From Schlesneria sp. (GTDB lineage: Bacteria; Planctomycetota; Planctomycetia; Planctomycetales; Planctomycetaceae), in contig JAQGHU010000024.1 in NCBI GenBank assembly GCA_028291515.1, positions 1 through 64,000 of the forward strand: DNA of 64,000 nucleotides. Reading direction: 5' to 3'. The notes beneath the pieces were generated by a model. It did no database searches, was not told where the DNA came from, and saw only the letters and a list, made by a program, of their open reading frames with translations. Of the stretch, positions 62,862 to 64,000 are shown one piece after another. A program made the translations under genes and the position numbers. The first letter of the stretch is position 1. Every line of letters begins with the position of its first letter.

Positions 62862-64000
62862 TCAGCCGCGCCAGGCGAATACAATCAGTCCGTTGGCTGG
62901 GATGACGATTCGCCCGGAAGTCAGCAAACCGTGGAGAGGCGGACCGTCCGCCGACGCTCCTGCTCCGTTTCCGGCGACTATAGGGTTCACCCAACTGTCG
63001 TACACGTCGCTGTTAAAGACCTCCTGCCACATGCCGCCGCGCGGGAAACCGAGTTTGTATTCCCACCAACGTCTCCTCGCGAAGATTCGCGACGACAACG
63101 ACATCAGTTCCAACACCGGCGACCCACCTGTGAAACGCGATAACGCGGTTGTCGTTGTGAACGTGGTATACATTTAGCGAGTCGGCTTGCAACGCCGGCA
63201 ATCGACGCCGTAGCGCAATGAGTTCGCGGATGAAGCGTAAATGATCCTGCATCGCGCGGTCAGAGTTTAGGCCGTTCCACCAGATCAGATTCGCCTTGTA
63301 AAAGTCCGGGCTGTCACTCCAGTATTTATCCTCAAGGAATTCCTGCCTCATGAAGAGCATTGGTGTGCCGGGCGCGGTGAGTAGCAACCCGTTGGCCCAA
63401 TGCGAGCGGTTGCGGGCGTACCAGAAGCGTGGGTTGGATCCGTCCGCCAACGCCGGCACGCGGGGTTGGCGATCATTGTCGTTGTTCACGCGAACCACAT
63501 CTTGATTTTCCAGATGATGGACCGAACGCCACGCGCCTCCGTGCTTCGGGTAAAGTTCGCGAACCACGGTGTCGAGATCAACGGGCGCATCCTTGCCGGG
63601 GCTGGCCTGTGCCAGCGCACCGCATAGCGCCTCGCGGAGATTGGAATCGACCACCGCGTCGGCATCCGACCTAGATCGCAACACGGCCGAATGATCCGCC
63701 CAGTACTCCGCGATCAGGGGCGCGGAGGGTTTTTGGCTGCGCAGCGTGTCGGTCAGATTCTGGAGGAACTCCCAGCCTCCATAGCGGTCGATCACCGTGA
63801 CCTCGTCGAATCGGAACCCATCGACGTGGTATTCATTGATGAAGAATGCCGCGTTGTCGATGAGGAATTGGCGGACCTCGCGTTTCCAAAAGGCGAAGAT
63901 GAGCCCGCCCGCCCAGCCCTGATCTGTGAAGTATAGGCTGTGGTTATTGTCGCCGTAGCTTTGCCGGTCCATGAAATAGAGGCTCTCGTCGCCAAATTCG
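62862..64000 (-). pseudogene. GlgB/alpha-amylase-family enzyme, 3' part with a frameshift (partial, runs off right edge)
   Basis: A GH13 enzyme, most like 1,4-alpha-glucan branching enzyme (glycogen synthesis). In the long frame DNNHSLYFTDQG, FFINEYHVDGFRFDEVTVID (nucleophile Asp, with the F(R)FDEV catalytic block), HHLENQDVVR and APGTPMLFMRQEF are present. Near 63075 the frame breaks: VVVANLREETLVGIQTRF versus WWEYKLGFPRGGMWQEVFNS, the GH13 C-terminal domain, in the +1 frame to the stop at 62862. A single base gain or loss explains it. The gene's 5' part is beyond 64000. Confidence 0.8.

Noticed and set aside
1-64000. tRNA, rRNA and CRISPR arrays
   Set aside because: No T-loop GGTTCGAATCC-type signature with a matching fold, no rRNA-like stretch, and no regularly spaced direct repeats of 24-40 bp were found by eye.

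Overview
The window looks like a chromosomal segment of a member of the Planctomycetes. The evidence is the set of lineage-typical families: two DUF1559 proteins with pilin-like N-termini, formylglycine sulfatases, a Gfo/Idh/MocA oxidoreductase with a twin-arginine leader, a double-NPCBM protein, a DUF1570-type peptidase, a FlgI-like protein carrying HEAT repeats next to smc, paired WRRKAGC small membrane proteins, and many long spacers with dispersed repeats. No rRNA, tRNA or CRISPR array was seen. Genus-level placement is not possible from sequence reading alone.

Region 1 (1-1600) is debris. It holds the end of an IS5/DUF4096-type insertion sequence sitting in a decayed dnaE2 (ImuC) fragment that also has an internal stop and frameshifts. 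Region 2 (about 1.7-13.1 kb) reads as an AT-richer accessory block. It has three GT-C-type glycosyltransferase-like membrane proteins, an internally deleted GT2 pseudogene, a DUF1573-like anchored protein, a C39-like cysteine peptidase, a Cys-rich exported peptide whose N-terminus resembles a double-glycine leader, a secreted membrane-anchored protein and a DUF1559 pseudopilin-like protein. It ends at a 239-bp element with perfect 32-bp inverted repeats. The peptidase/peptide pair is the best candidate for an undescribed system.

Region 3 (13.2-25.3 kb) is more housekeeping: a ferredoxin/metallo-beta-lactamase fusion, a polyprenyl-phosphate glycosyltransferase, aroB, a small-membrane-protein pair, a FlgI-like/HEAT protein and smc. 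Region 4 (25.3-43 kb) has two sulfatases, a double-NPCBM protein, a CinA homologue with a worn C-terminal domain, a metal P-type ATPase with a problematic start, a large AsmA-like protein and tandem small membrane proteins. Region 5 (43-50.6 kb) has a TfoX-N protein, a DUF1559/lipoprotein pair, a metal-related exported protein with palindromes upstream, a Fur-family regulator, a zinc-ribbon metallopeptidase and NhaD.

Region 6 (50.6-64 kb) contains proline/glycine-rich exported proteins, a secretin with its lipoprotein neighbour, a poxvirus-type topoisomerase IB, a 42-residue membrane protein, a glycine-zipper stress-type protein, a gene broken by a G-run frameshift, an oxidoreductase, lipoproteins, a VOC protein and the frameshifted 3' part of a GlgB/alpha-amylase-family gene running off the right end. 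Several disruptions (dnaE2, GT2, the 58.3-kb gene, glgB) are either real decay or assembly errors at single bases; read-level data would separate these.
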